A stretch of 64,000 nucleotides of DNA from Bilabrum cf. latius (taxonomy: Eukaryota; Bigyra: Bicosoecida; Bigyra; Bicosoecida): NCBI GenBank assembly GCA_965178125.1, contig OZ237756.1:930001-994000 (forward strand). The letters are read 5' to 3'. Positions within the stretch are counted from its first letter, which is position 1, and each line of letters begins with the position of its first letter. Below are positions 10,203 to 22,367 of the stretch, piece after piece. The notes under the pieces are model-generated. The model was not told the origin of the DNA. It did no database searches and saw only the letters and a program-made list of their open reading frames with translations. The position numbers were made by a program, and so were the translations under genes.

Positions 10203-13200
10203 TCATAGAACAGACTCTTCGTTTCCAGCTTCGTGGTGACTATGAGATCCTGATATGCCAGCAGATACTGCCTTTGGATCTGAGGCTGCGAATCCTACAT
10301 CACTGGCTCCTGTTGCTGGCGACCCTCTTGATACGCCACTAGCGATGAGTCTGGATTGCTTATCTCCAACGCTGCGATCGTGGCTCGTCCCAGCGCTTGC
10401 AGCCGGAGAGCCATCAGTAGTCTTCGGTTCCTTGGCAGCCTGACTGGGTCCCCTCCGGACATTGCGGGCTCGAGCACTGGCCTCTCGGTCGATCTAGGAC
10501 ATGCGGAGGGGTCGCACCGCACTGCTCCCGGTCCCCCTTGATGTCCCTGAGACCGATTGCTATTGCTACGAACTCCATGTCTCGACCGGCGACTAAAGAC
10601 CCTGTTCACCGGAACCAGTAGCGCCGTGGATAGAGGGTAGGAGCACACCAGCCCCGCTATTGGTTGGCTGTGCTACTCCACTGCCTGCCTTGCCCTCATC
10701 TTCGCCATTGACCTTGTCTCCGTCCCCGTCTGCCCCCACCCCCAATCGGCGGCCGCTCCGGGTCACGATGAACTTGGTTGGGGGTGCCGGGAGCCGAGCG
10801 GAGCCTCCCTATGACGCAACGTGCTGCAGGAACTTGTCCAAGTGGGCAGGATTCTCCCCCTCCTTCCCACCTCCCATGGCTTGCATACTGATCGCCCCTC
10901 TCCCCCGCTCCTCCCCACTGCCCTTCACTCCGCCTCGCGGGTTGCCTCCATCCGGACTCTCAGTTGAGCCGTTCGGGCCGGTTCGCGCCCCCCGTGCAGA
11001 AGCATCCACCGCGATGCCCCTCCCACTAGGGGACGCACCGGAGCGACTCGGAGGGGGGGTGTCCTGCTGCGACCTGCTGCGGCCGTGTCCCTGCTCCTGC
11101 GACCCGCTGCCCCCCTGTGACCGCATCAGCGTGGCCTGCGACGCTACGGGTGCACTGGGATCCGGCTCGTCCTCATCTTCATGCGGATTCGTCCCCTCTC
11201 CCGGGTCCGCCGTGGAGGCATGGCCCTGGCTGCTACCCCCGTGGGAGACCCTTGACTCCGATCCCGTCACGGATGCACCAAGTCCGCCTCCCAAAGCCCC
11301 TGCGCGCAGTCTATCCTCCTCCCCTGGGTGATCTCTCACCGGGGTGGCAGCGCTGTCCACACGACTCCTGGAGCCTGCTAAGCGAGGTCCTGTCGCATCG
11401 TCTACACCCGCCTCCTCCTAATCATGGCCCTGACCCTGACCCTCTCCTGGCGCGCCCTGTTGTTGTACATGTGGCCTGGGCTGAGACGGAGACACGACGT
11501 CCTGAATGCGGGAGGTACCGGTATCTCCCAAGTCCAGGCGGGGCTGGTGCCCCTTTCCCGAGTCCTCGCCCGCCCTCTCCTCATCTGCCTGCTCCTGATG
11601 CTGCTGGAGCCGGGCCTGGCGCACGGCAGCTGCGGCCCCAGATGCATCTCCTGTGCCCTTGCTCGAGATCCGCTTGTTTAGCTGCTTGCGCACCAGCCTG
11701 GCGCGGAACAACTTCTCGATGGCTTTGGCTGCCAGGAAGTTGTCCAGCCCAAAGCCAGTCATCTCGTCCGACGGCCGCCGTCGGAATGCGCGCCTTGCTT
11801 CCCGCCTTAGGCTGGAGGGTTCGTCTGGTGGGACGAAGGCGGGCTTGCCGTCCGCCGCCGATGTGACCACGAACACGCGCAGAGCGAGGGCCTTGACCAC
11901 GTGCTCGAAGTGCACATGCTTTCCCCTCAGGAGGGGGATGCGCAAGGAGGCAGCCCGCATCCTGAGCTCAGAGTCGGTGGCTTTGTAGTTGAGACCGAAC
12001 CCCATAGGCTCCGGCAGCCGCTGCAGCAGCTCCAGTAGCTAGTCAATCTTGATGCTCTCAGTGGCGTGTGGATCGTACTTCATCCACATGTGCAGGAACT
12101 GCTTTAGATGTCCCTCACCGAGGCGCATGCTGTCCTACTTGCCGCTCTCCTCGAAGCCCTCGATCACCACCGCCACGAACAGGTTCAGGAACACAAATGT
12201 GATCAGCAGAGTGAAACTCAGGAAGTAGGCATAGGCAGCTGCAATGGAACCACAACCGTCCACCGGCTCGCAACCCGGCTCTGCACCACTGTACTTGCAC
12301 ATGTTCAGCTTCTCATCGTACGGGATGTCCGCTAGATCTCTGCAACCATCCGGCTGCGCCCCTGCCGAGTACATGATGGCGTTCCATCCCTCTCCTGTGC
12401 TGGCCCGCATGAGGGTTAGCATGGCGCGGAAGAAGGTCTGGAAATTGGCCTGCTCCGTCAATGCCCCCTGCAGCTGCACGGTGGCGAACAGCTGCACCCC
12501 CATCACCGCGTAGATGAAGAACAGCAGGAACAGCAGGCCACCAATATTACCGAGGGATGGCAGGATCCAGTACACGGCACCAGCCAGCTGCCGGATCTGC
12601 TTGGCTCGCTTGACCAGCCGCACCACACGAGCGATGCGGAAGGTACGCACAACCGTGGCAACGCCACCCACGTCCACCCCGATGGCCGCCTGCTGCAGTG
12701 CGATGCCTAAGAGAGTGCCAACCACCACGGTGAAATCGAACGAATTCCACGCCCCGTCCGCCCCGCAGAAGTAGTCTCCCGCCCCGAGCCCAACGAGCTT
12801 GATGGCAGCCTCGACCGTGAAGATGCCCGCGAACACGTAGTTTATCACATCCAGCGCCACTGCGTACTGATGCGGCTGCCCAAAGAAAGCGATGGCCATG
12901 AAGAGGGCGTTCAGCACAATGCAGACAAGGATACCAGCCTCGAAATTCTCGCTCTCAGCGATCGACCGGCAAGTGCGGACACAGGCATACTCCGACGGCT
13001 CCGGCGCTTTTATGGGCCGGATGCGGATCATTTCCCTGCGGGTGCGAACCCACTCCCTCTGCTCAGGCGTCATGAAGATGCCACCCGCATCTCCGAGTCT
13101 CTCTTTTTCCCGGTTGAAGTTCTCGATGATGATTCCCACGAAGAGGTTGGTCACGAAGAAGGCACCTGCGAGGGTCGGGTGGGAGTGAAGCAAGGAAGCA

Positions 13201-16200
13201 GAAATGGTTGAGCAGGCAAGTTGTTCCACACAAGTGCTGTCATGCATTGATCTAAGCGTATGCGGCAGGCAGGTCGTCTCACCGATCACCATGAAGCCGA
13301 TGAAGAAGAAGACCCACAACGGGGTAGCATCCCGCACCGGCTGCATCTCCACTCCTGTGGCGTCCACGCCTGCGTACATGATCTCCAGCCAGCCCTCCGT
13401 GGTGGCCATCTGGAACAGAGTCACCATGCCTTCCAGTACGTTGTCGAAGCCACTGTCCACGGGCAGGTCCCATTCGAAATCGAGCCATTCGCACACGTGC
13501 ATGCTACGGGGAGCCTCTGCCGCTCCCGAAGGGGGCATGGCCAGGCAGCACGAGCCGTTGGTCATGAGCAGCGATGCAGCACCCGCAGCACTGTCCACTG
13601 CTCCCCGCGTTGCATTCACACCGCCGGGGGGTGGGGCTCGCCACGCCGGGTATAGCAGAGCAGCTGCATCAGCACCGCGCTCGCCCGCCCTGTATGCGTC
13701 CAGCCGGCCGGGGATGCGCCCAAGGAACGCGCTCGCTGGAGCTGCCCATTCAAGCAACCCAAGACCTGATCCACCCTCCCCCGTCCCATCGCCTGCACTC
13801 AGGCTCTCCAACACTGACAGCTGGTCCTGCACAGATAGCCTAGGCCCCTGCAGCATCAGCTCCTGCGCAGCATTAGCAGTGCTACCACCGTCATCACGAG
13901 CCTCCAACACATCCCTGTAGGGCACGTACACTGCACCAGCTTCAAGTAGCAAAGCCTACTCGGCAGCATCAACAGCATCTAGCACGGCCTGCAGCGGGTC
14001 GACAGCAGCAGTGGTGCGACCCTCGGCGCTCCCGCCCCACGCCAATCGGGCCTCTTCCCTTCCTTCCGCGGTACTTGCATTGAAACTTTGCAGCCCTGCG
14101 TTGAAGTCGAACTTCAGCAATGCGTCCAAATTAGCGTCTACTGCGGCAGACGGCGCGGCCCCACCAAGACCCTGCCGCACTGCCAGAGCAGCCGAAAGAT
14201 CCTCCACAGAACCTTGCGCGCCCGCCGAAACCATCAGCGAGGCATGAATTGCTGCGATAGCCGCGGGGCTAAAGAGCTCGGCAAATGTGCCCGGGGTCTG
14301 GACGATGCCCTGCAGCACAGGGGACGCTTCCTCGAAGGCCTCACCCCCGCACGAGTGGAAGGAGCCCTTGAAGTAAGACGTTCCCAGGATGGAGAAGATC
14401 AAGAAAAACAGCACGCACACGAACAACACGTTGAGGATGGATCGCATCGAGGTCAGGAGCGTCTACACTACCAACTTGAGGCCAGGGTTCCTGGAGATAA
14501 ACCTGAGGGGCCGGAAGGCGCGCAGTGCCCTCAGCGAGCGAAGACTCTTCAGTGCCTGTCCCTGCCCCTGCCCAGCGGAAAGTGACAAGATGGAGACCAC
14601 CACGATGAACGCATCCAACACGTTCCACCACGAGCGGAAGTACGCATTCCTGTGGAGTACCACCCCGAGCACAATAATCTTCAGGGCCATTTCTACGGTG
14701 AATAGGCAGGTCAGTACGATGTCAGTCACTCGGAGAGCTTGCGCGGGCCAGCCATTGGGGTCCATGAATGGCGAATCCACCGCCAGCAGGATGCTGCTGA
14801 CTGCAATGAGCACCATCACCGTGCGGTCGAACCAAGGGTGCTGCACCACCTCGTCTAGAGAGGCCCGCACGCAGTTCTAGGGGGCAAGCAGACCCATGCT
14901 GTGTCCGTGCAGGCTGATGCGGCGATTGACCATCCGCGAGCTGCGCCCTGAGAAAGCTGACTGCGAGGGCATGGATAGGGCCGTGTCCACGGAGGAGCGG
15001 GCCCCCTTGATCATCGACTCGCGGGACTTGGGTGTGCTTGAGGCACCTGCGACCGCCGGACCTGCCGCCACCGGAGGGGGGCCGTATACGCCGCTGCTCC
15101 GCGCTTTACCTGCCGCGTGACCCTTGGAGTCAACTGCCCTGGCCAGCACTGGGGGGCCGCGGGAGGCAGCCGCCGAAGATGAGCCCCCCTATTCTGCCGG
15201 CTGTGTAGCTGCCCCTTCTTCCTGCTCCAGAATGTCCGGGGAGCCATGCCCTCCAGCCTAGGCATCGTTCCTGACCTTTGCTTGCAGGAAGGGGTGTCTG
15301 GCGAGCCGCCCAGCTGCCTCGCTAACGCTGCTCAGAACAGGACCACCTGGGGGGCTTCCCGTGCCGGTTTCGGGATTTGACACTGCTCGGCGATTCGGTT
15401 CTGCCTATTCCTATTTGGCCTAGCCACCTTGGGTATGCGGAGGAGGCTTCGCGGCGGCTACTGTCGCACTCATCGCACCAGACTAGCCTCTTCTGTTTGC
15501 CTCTGCCTCCCCTCCACCCAGCGAGGAAGGCGTGGGGACGGCAGAGGCATCACCTCGGCGACGGGACCCGCTGGCGTGCCCCTGTTCGGGCCTTCGCCGA
15601 GGGCTCTGTTCGCCCGACTCGCTACCCTCCTTGGCCGACTTGGTCGACCCCCCTATGGAAGCGAACAGCTTGCCAAGCGCCTGCACCGAATGCCTCAGGG
15701 GGGCCATGGGAGACAGCATGTCTTCCTCCTCCTCCGGGGTAAGGTGGTGGTACTTCTTTGCATCCCCCTCGTGCTCTGCTGCAATCATGGCCTGCACCTG
15801 CTGCTCGGCGCTGGTATCCTCACCAGCATCTTGCTTGCTGTCCTGAACCCCCGCGCCATCTTGAGATCGTGCTCGTATTCCAGCTGGACTAGCACCTGCT
15901 TGCTTCCCCCCTTCCCGCAGCACAGGGAGGGGCTCTGGTGCAACCTGGTTCGATGCGATACCGGAGCTGGGCCGAGCTTGCGAGACAGGCAACGCCACCA
16001 CACCCACTGGGTTGCTCATAGGGACAGGCGCCACCCGACTGCTGGGGCTGACAGGCTCCCCGGTGAGCTGATCCACGTCATCGAACGAGCCCAGCAGGAT
16101 GGCCAAAAAGAGGTTCAGCACGATGAAGTCGCCCATGATGATGAGAGCCAAGAAGTACACGGCAGCCGCCCACGAGGTGCCTCGGATGCAGTCGTACATG

Positions 16201-19200
16201 ACCGTGTTCCAGTTCTCCCCCGTCAGCACCTGGAAGACAGTCACGAAAGCCCATAAGAGAGTGTCGAAGTGTGACCGAGGGCGTTCGAAAGGGTCAGGGC
16301 AAGCCGCGGGGTTCTCGTCGAAGACCTCCGGGGCAACCTCGTCAGCGGGGCGACCCGTCTCGGGGTCGAAGCACAGTTCGTTGGCGAAGAGCTGCATCCC
16401 GACGAGTGCGAATATGAACATGAAGAGCAGCAGCAGTACCGCAAAGTTGGCCACATCCCTCAAAGTGGCCATGATGGTGTGCAGTAGGATGCGCAGGCTC
16501 TTCCACTACCGGGCAAGTGCGAAAACGCGGAACAGCCGGAATGTACGGAGGGCGGAGACCGCTGACTGCCTGGCCCCGGGTCCGTCGTCATGCTCCGCCG
16601 GGGTGAGGAATCCCGGCGGCACGACGATTACCTCGACGAGCGAGGCCACCACGATGACCGCGTCGAAGAGGTTGAATGCATCCTGCGCGTACAGCCAGGG
16701 GCCCAGCCCGATGAGCTTGAGCACCATCTCCACGGCGAATGAAAGTGTAAGCGCGAAGTTGACGATCTCCAGCTACCTGGCCAGGTCTTGGTTCATCGGG
16801 TAGTGGTCGATGGCCAGCACCACCGTGTTGAGCAGGATCAGCAGCATGATGCCCAGGTGGAAGAACGGGTGGCTTACCAGCATGAAGCAGCACAGTCGCC
16901 ACTGGGGAATACCCAGCTTTTCTGCCCGCAACCGCAGCAAAAACTCCGTGCTATACCCAGACATGCGGCGTTTCTTACCATGCCCAGCCACGATGTGCTG
17001 GGTAACTTTTTGCATCAGCTTGCGGCCGGACCCTCCACCCTCCTCCCCATTCTCTCCTTCAGTACCACGCTCACCCCCCTTGTGGCCACTCTTACCGGAT
17101 TTCTCTCGCTCGTCCTACTCGCTGGTGGAGCCTTTCGACTGGCGAGCGACGTCAGTCCCGGACGATTCCGCCGCGGCCCTTCCTGCATCGATAGCACCGC
17201 CTCCCGCGTCTCCGTGAGCGCCGATTCCCTTTTCATCCCCACTCTCGGCGGATATCTGCTTCACTGCGCCAATGATGCCATGCTCCCGGTTGAGGGCCAG
17301 CAAGGACCTCTTTGATTTACGGTTCTGCATCGGGGTGACTGGGCCACTGGGCTTGGCCCCTGCGCCCGCCCCGGCTCCGACTGGTTGCTGCCCCTGGTGG
17401 AAGACCATCTGCGATCTTCTCCTCTCCTGCTCCCGCCCCAGGTCACGCAGTCTCTGCGTCTCTGCGGCGGCCTCCTTCTTCTTCTTCTGCTCGGCATCCT
17501 TGACGGCCTCTCTCTCTTTCTCTGCAGCCTCCTCCTGGCCCTTGTTGTACTCGTCCCAAATGACCGCAAGGGTCAGCTGGAGCAGGAAGAAACTCCCAAA
17601 GATGACCAGAAACACGAAGTAGACCGCCGCCACCACCCCATTGTACCCGTCCATGATCTGGTACATGATATCCACCCACCCCTCCAGCGTTATACTCTGG
17701 AAGATCGTGACGAAGGCCTTGCCAATGTGGTCGAAGGTGGTCAGTCCGAAGTTGAGAGAGGACAGGTACGTCGCGGATCGTTGCACGAAGGAGCCCGCAA
17801 ACCGCTCGTTACCACTAGCATCGTAGTTGCTCCCGCACCACCGGCCCGCAGGACACTTGTAATCCCCAAGCTCCCACCCGGGCAGCGAGCAGATCCTCTC
17901 CAGTTCAGGGTCCACGGGCCAGAAACAGTCCCGGGCCCTGCGCCAGGGTGACGTCAGCTGCGTCCAGGAATCGTCGTTCACTGGTTCCCCCGGGAGACAC
18001 CTCTCTAGCACGTTGGTATTCAGCATGGCCGAAGCAGAGAACACGCGGGGATCCTCCTCGAGGCCGCCTGCTGCCACCGGGCTGTCCCTGGCTGCAGCAC
18101 CAATTGTTAGCACTGTGCCAGTAGGATCCAAGTCCTCTGCATCCAGCATGAAAGCGGCCATGCACTCCTCCCCAACCGGGTTAACCAGGCAAGGGGCTGG
18201 CACCCCGCCGGGCGGCCGCACCCGGACTGGGTCCGATGTCAGCCTGCACCTTGCGTGCTACACGCCGGCCCACAGCTGCACACCCAAGATGCCAAATATC
18301 ATAAACACGAAGCTCAGCAGCATCACCACTGACAGCAGCCCCGGAATGGACTTGAGCAGCGACTGCACCAGGAGCTTCATGCCCGGCACCGCGTTGAGCG
18401 AGCGCAGCGGCCGGAGCACTCGGATGACGCGGAAAGCGCTGACGTTTGTCACACCAGGGAGATTGGACAGGAGCGCTGTGGCTACTACGACGAAATCCAG
18501 TCTGTGCTTGGCGCAGACGGGGCAAATGAGTGGAAGCACACGTTAAGCAGTAGCGATGTAGCGATTCGGGTGCAGCCTATCAGTGGCGGGTGGGGCAGTC
18601 GAGCGATGATGACGGACTCACACATTCCACGGGTCTGCCAAGTACGACCCTTTGTCCCAGACGAACCCCATGGCGACAATCTTGAGCACCATTTCCGCAG
18701 TAAATATCCCGGTGAAGACCGGTTCTGACCGCTCGACAAGCAGGTTGCGCCAGCTGCCCGACGTGTCTAGGAAACCGTCTGAGTCCACGTTCCCGTAATC
18801 TGACAGGGCCAGTACGATACTATTCAACACGATCAGTGTACTGCGATACATTCGATTCGCAATTCTCGTTTTGCAACTCAGTGCTTCCAGCACACGGCAA
18901 GCGCGAGGCGCAACGGACGGATAACTCACAGGATAAATGCGTCGAACAACCAGTGCTGTGTAAGCCACACCGCAGATTCTCGCACTACGTTCCCAGGATA
19001 CAAACAAAATAGTGATACCTCCGAGAAACGAAACGACTTGCCGTGAACATGAAAGTTGGGAACAGAGGTGGCGGAAAGTCTCCCGTCTCGAGCGGCGCGC
19101 TGAGCATCCTTCGCTACTTTTGCCAGCGATGGTGACCCCAAGCTACCGAATGATACCTAAGAGCCACCTGATGATTCCTAGCTCGTCATGTTCGAGGCGC

Positions 19201-19309
19201 GACCGGCAGTGGCACTCAAGCGGCTGTTGGGAGCTTCTCCTTGGGATGGCCGAGGTGCACCCCCAGCCTGTGGCTCGTATCCGACTAGCTCCTAGCCGTC
19301 ACGTGACAT
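10203..19309 (-). CDS. Four-domain voltage-gated cation channel, probable Ca2+ channel alpha subunit
   Basis: Exons 19309-18930, 18840-18622, 18501-13283 and 13165-10203 (introns 89, 120 and 117 nt, GT-AG) give about 2,926 residues. About 24 in-frame TAG codons are read as Gln; stop is TGA at 10203-10205. There are four homologous 6TM domains (about 19.0-17.6, 17.0-16.0, 14.9-13.1 and 13.0-12.1 kb). Each has an S4 helix with regular Arg/Lys (VSAFRVIRVLRPLRSL; LRTFRLFRVFALAR; LRALRAFRPLRFISR; VVRTFRIARVVRLVKR). The four pore filters are TLEGW, TGENW, TTEGW and TGEGW, an EEEE locus as in Ca-selective Cav channels. After domain IV comes the Cav-type EF-hand region (HLKQFLHMWMKYDP; PEPMGFG) and an IQ-like helix. 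A disordered, Gln/Ser-rich tail of about 500 residues follows. The first ATG after an upstream TGA sets the start. Confidence 0.9.
13166..13282 (-). other. In-frame intron of the Ca channel gene (domain III S6)
   Basis: 117 nt, a multiple of three with no stop, so it hides inside the open frame. Donor GTGAGA and acceptor CCTCGCAG. Removal gives FMVIGAFFVTNLFVGIIIENF, the canonical S6; retention would put an unrelated 39-residue insert into the helix. Confidence 0.85.
18502..18621 (-). other. Intron 2 of the Ca channel gene
   Basis: Donor GTGAGT and acceptor AAGCACAG. Splicing restores DPWNVLDFVVV, the usual S2-S3 sequence of these channels, and removes an in-frame TGA, which would otherwise stop translation. 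Confidence 0.9.
18841..18929 (-). other. Intron 1 of the Ca channel gene
   Basis: Donor GTGAGT and acceptor TATCGCAG. Splicing joins FDAFIL to TLIVLNSIVLAL, restoring the S1 helix of domain I. Confidence 0.85.
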
Positions 19310-19943
19310 ATGAGCGATACACCTTTGTTCGAAAGCTGGGAAAGTCTCCTTGTACTCGGGGCGTCACAAAATATATGACCAGGAGCGCAGCGCCTCACCG
19401 CGCGGCTTTTGCAAAGCAGATATGCTGGTACGTTGCAAGGCGATACCCGCTTAATAGCGGCAGAAAAACTGTGATGTTCATTTCAAAACAATTATTGGAA
19501 TAACGATTGGGTACAGCCACCATAATGGATCATATCAACAGCAACAAAGAGCACGCAACGGTTCACCGCGCAACACCCATCATTTCGGAGCAGCATGAAC
19601 GTACAACCGCTCCATCGCACCAAATATCAAACTTAGGCCAAACATCATACGCTTTGCATCTCACATTGGACGATAGGTTGCCTGGACGACGGATGGATAC
19701 CGCAACCACCTCGCAACTAGCCGCTGGCGCTCATTGGTCGCAAGGTTCGGCCAAGATTGCCGAAGGTTCATGAAATCGAAAATGTGCACGCGAGGAATGT
19801 TTATCTGGCGATAAGTACTGTACACGATGGTCGATTCTTTGTACGCAACATCGTTCGGGATGGAAGAAATTATCGCTGCTGATTTTCCCGCTTGGTCCAA
19901 TGCATCGATTCCATTTGCGCGTGAGCACGTTCAAAGGGATACT
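19310..19943. other. Intergenic region between divergent genes
   Basis: Only short conflicting frames. Presumed promoter region of the Ca channel gene (minus) and the small plus-strand gene at 19944. Confidence 0.4.
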
Positions 19944-20572
19944 ATGTCCCGCAGTACCAACGCAGCAGCATAGATATCTGCACAGAGCCTCTTTTGTTTC
20001 CGTACGTATGCGCAGGGGTTAGTGTTGCGGTGGCTAGCAGTCCTGCATTGTCGGCTCCAGGGGATTGGAAGGGAAATCCAGACCTGCTAGACGACGCGAA
20101 ACGAGAAGCTCTTGGAATAGGTCAGGCCGAACCGGATAATCCGCGACAATATCCTCGAATGGCAGGTGGAGATGCAGTAGGAGGGAGCATAGCATCGATG
20201 CAGTCTGTCGAGGAGCTGGTGCGTGCCGGCACAGCAACGGGGTTCAGCGGCAGGATGGAGCTTCGCGCCCGCGGCCAGGAGGAACGAGCCGGAGCACTGC
20301 ATCGTATGCATCAGCGTGCGGCCTCGGGTCTCGCTTCAACTGATGGGGAGGGATATCACTTGCTGGGGCTGCCGCGCCGACGGAGTCAGGCGCCCGCGGG
20401 TGACGATGGAGGAATCCCGCTGCGGGCCGCGTACGTGCACACTGGGGCATCCGCGGGTACGGGAGCGGCATAGGCAGTCGGGGTGTCAGGCGGAGATCGA
20501 ATGAGCCCTGCATCGCTACTCCTGATGGAGGCCCCCGGGGAAGGGGGTACTGACGACGGCCCATCGTCTTGA
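19944..20572 (+). CDS. Hypothetical protein, about 197 residues
   Basis: Proposed exons 19944-20005 and 20041-20572 around a 35-nt GTATGC...TAGCAG intron; TAG (Gln) at 20471-20473 and stop TGA at 20570-20572. The second exon reads APGDWKGNPDLLDDAKREAL then an Arg/Gly/Ala-rich region. The frame is continuous and acidic/basic-mixed like a real protein, but no family is recognised. The tiny intron and first exon are less certain than the second exon. Confidence 0.5.
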
Positions 20573-20838
20573 GAGTCCCGCGCTGGAATGATGGAATGAG
20601 CAACAAATGCCTACACACGGATGCATCGCGATCGCCACCGCTTGCAAGTTGCGTCAAATAGCTGCCAACTCAGCAACCATCCGGGTTTGTTTGCACCTGC
20701 ACCCCACTGGTGGCACTGGCACGCGCTCGTCATCACCACCTGGTAGGTTGTGCTTGGATGACCATCCTCCGCCAGCCTAACAGCAACATTTGCGCTCATT
20801 CAAGGCGCAAACAGTTAAATTGAATGCCTTTCTGAGGT

Positions 20839-22074
20839 ATGGAGTCGGCCAAAGTACGCGATCAGCTTGCCAGGTTACGCAAGTTTCTGAAGTTGAAGCA
20901 CTAGCCTAGCACTGCGGGCAAGGCTACAGATCCGATCAGAGTGCTATGGGCAGCCCAAGCACTGTGTCAAGATGCTGGAATTAAAATACCTTCCGCTCGC
21001 ACCGAATGTGCTAGCGCTTCCACTTAGCTATACGATGCTTCAGCGGCTCGGTCCCACGCCGGTATAACAGCTCTCAAACCTCTTCTCCAGGGTCACCGGC
21101 GCCGTACGTTGTCAGCATTGCAATACAGGCGTGACGGATGTAACAGTGGTGAACGTGATTCGCTAGTGCCTGAAACGGCATTGCAGTGCGCACTTGATGC
21201 CGCTGCTGCGCCTTACCACCCTGCGGCAGAAGGCCTTGTCTCTGCTTCAACAGAGCCCATCTGCCGGCGCGAACTGCATCAGCAGAGATTGGCAGCATAT
21301 TCAGAGCTGCTATTTTGCCTAATCGAGCAGGTGCGGCTCGCCGAACAAGCGGCAATGCAGAGTGTGAAAGCCGCTGCCAAGGCTGTGCGCAAGCAAGGCA
21401 GTGATGTAGCCGGCGGCTCGGTCGGCTCTGCGAGGAGCATGCAAAAGGAAGCTGTGATCAGGTTTGCGTAGGCGGCATCCTCCCTGCGGAGAGAAAGAAG
21501 CGCCGCGCCCGCCCCGCCGGCTGCCGTGCCTCGGACAGAGCTCTCCAGCGACGGGGACGGCAGTGGCGAGCACAGACCCCGCGCCTCTCGTCCTGCGGCC
21601 CAGGCCGGCGACAAACGCCCTCGCCCAGATTATTTGCCTGAAACAGGGCCTTTGCACACGTAGGGCGTGGTGCTAAGCAATGGCCAAGGGGATGCATTCG
21701 CAGGTGGTGCCGTGCGGTCGAACGCGGGGCAGGCCCGAGGTCGCTCCCCGCAGGAAAGAGGGCCCGGCAGCGGCGAGGCCGGAGCGGACCAACCCCAGCC
21801 TGAACTCGGACGGCCAGCGCTGGCCAGTGGCAGTAATGCTTCCGAGGGGGGGGAGGCTGGAGCTGGGCGGGCAGAGGCCGCGTCTGTGGAAACTACCCGC
21901 GGTGGGACGCAGCGCCACCGCGGGGCCCGCCGGTTGCCGCCACACCGTCCCGCTCGCGGCTCGGCTCGGAGCCTTGGGGCATCTGGACGTGGAAGAGCAA
22001 GGTCGCGCGGGCCTTTTGATGCAACCCTTAAACTGAGTGAAGGTGGCCTGCAAGACGCTGTGTCGTTCTTTTGA
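20839..22074 (+). CDS. Hypothetical protein, about 411 residues
   Basis: One uninterrupted frame from ATG 20839 to TGA 22072-22074 when four TAG codons (two before 21090, then 21469-21471 and near 21661) are read as Gln. The N-terminal half looks helical (SAKVRDQLARLRKFLKLK; SELLFCLIEQVRLAEQAAM). The C-terminal half is a basic, Gly/Pro/Ala-rich disordered tail. No family recognised. Conserved frame through several TAGs supports coding. Confidence 0.55.
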
Positions 22075-22367
22075 CAGTGTGTAAGGCTCGTGATGCGAAT
22101 ATGGTGCAGCAAATCGCGGAGATCTCGTGGGCTTTCATAAATGCGGCATGTGGAATGTTGCTCGGGCGGACTCCCCAATTCCAGGTCGAACACGTTGTAG
22201 CGTGCAGTGCACCAAAATACTTGATTTATCGGTTTGCCGCCTTCTGCCCACACGTTCCCCGCCACCAATCGTCTCGTGGACAGATATTGCACTAAATAAG
22301 GAGAATTTCTGTTCTTTGCTTGCTTGGAGAGGCATTGTTGACTTGAAATTTCGAGCTGTATCTCACG

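Noticed and set aside
10660-11866. Long plus-strand Pro/Ser/Arg-rich frames
   Set aside because: Antisense to the disordered tail of the Ca channel, whose frame continues through TAGs to a TGA at 10203.
12135-14877. Reading the Ca channel as many separate genes or a decayed pseudogene because of stops
   Set aside because: All interruptions are TAG, none TAA or TGA except one removed by a good GT-AG intron; flanking sequence is fully conserved. Reassignment explains it.
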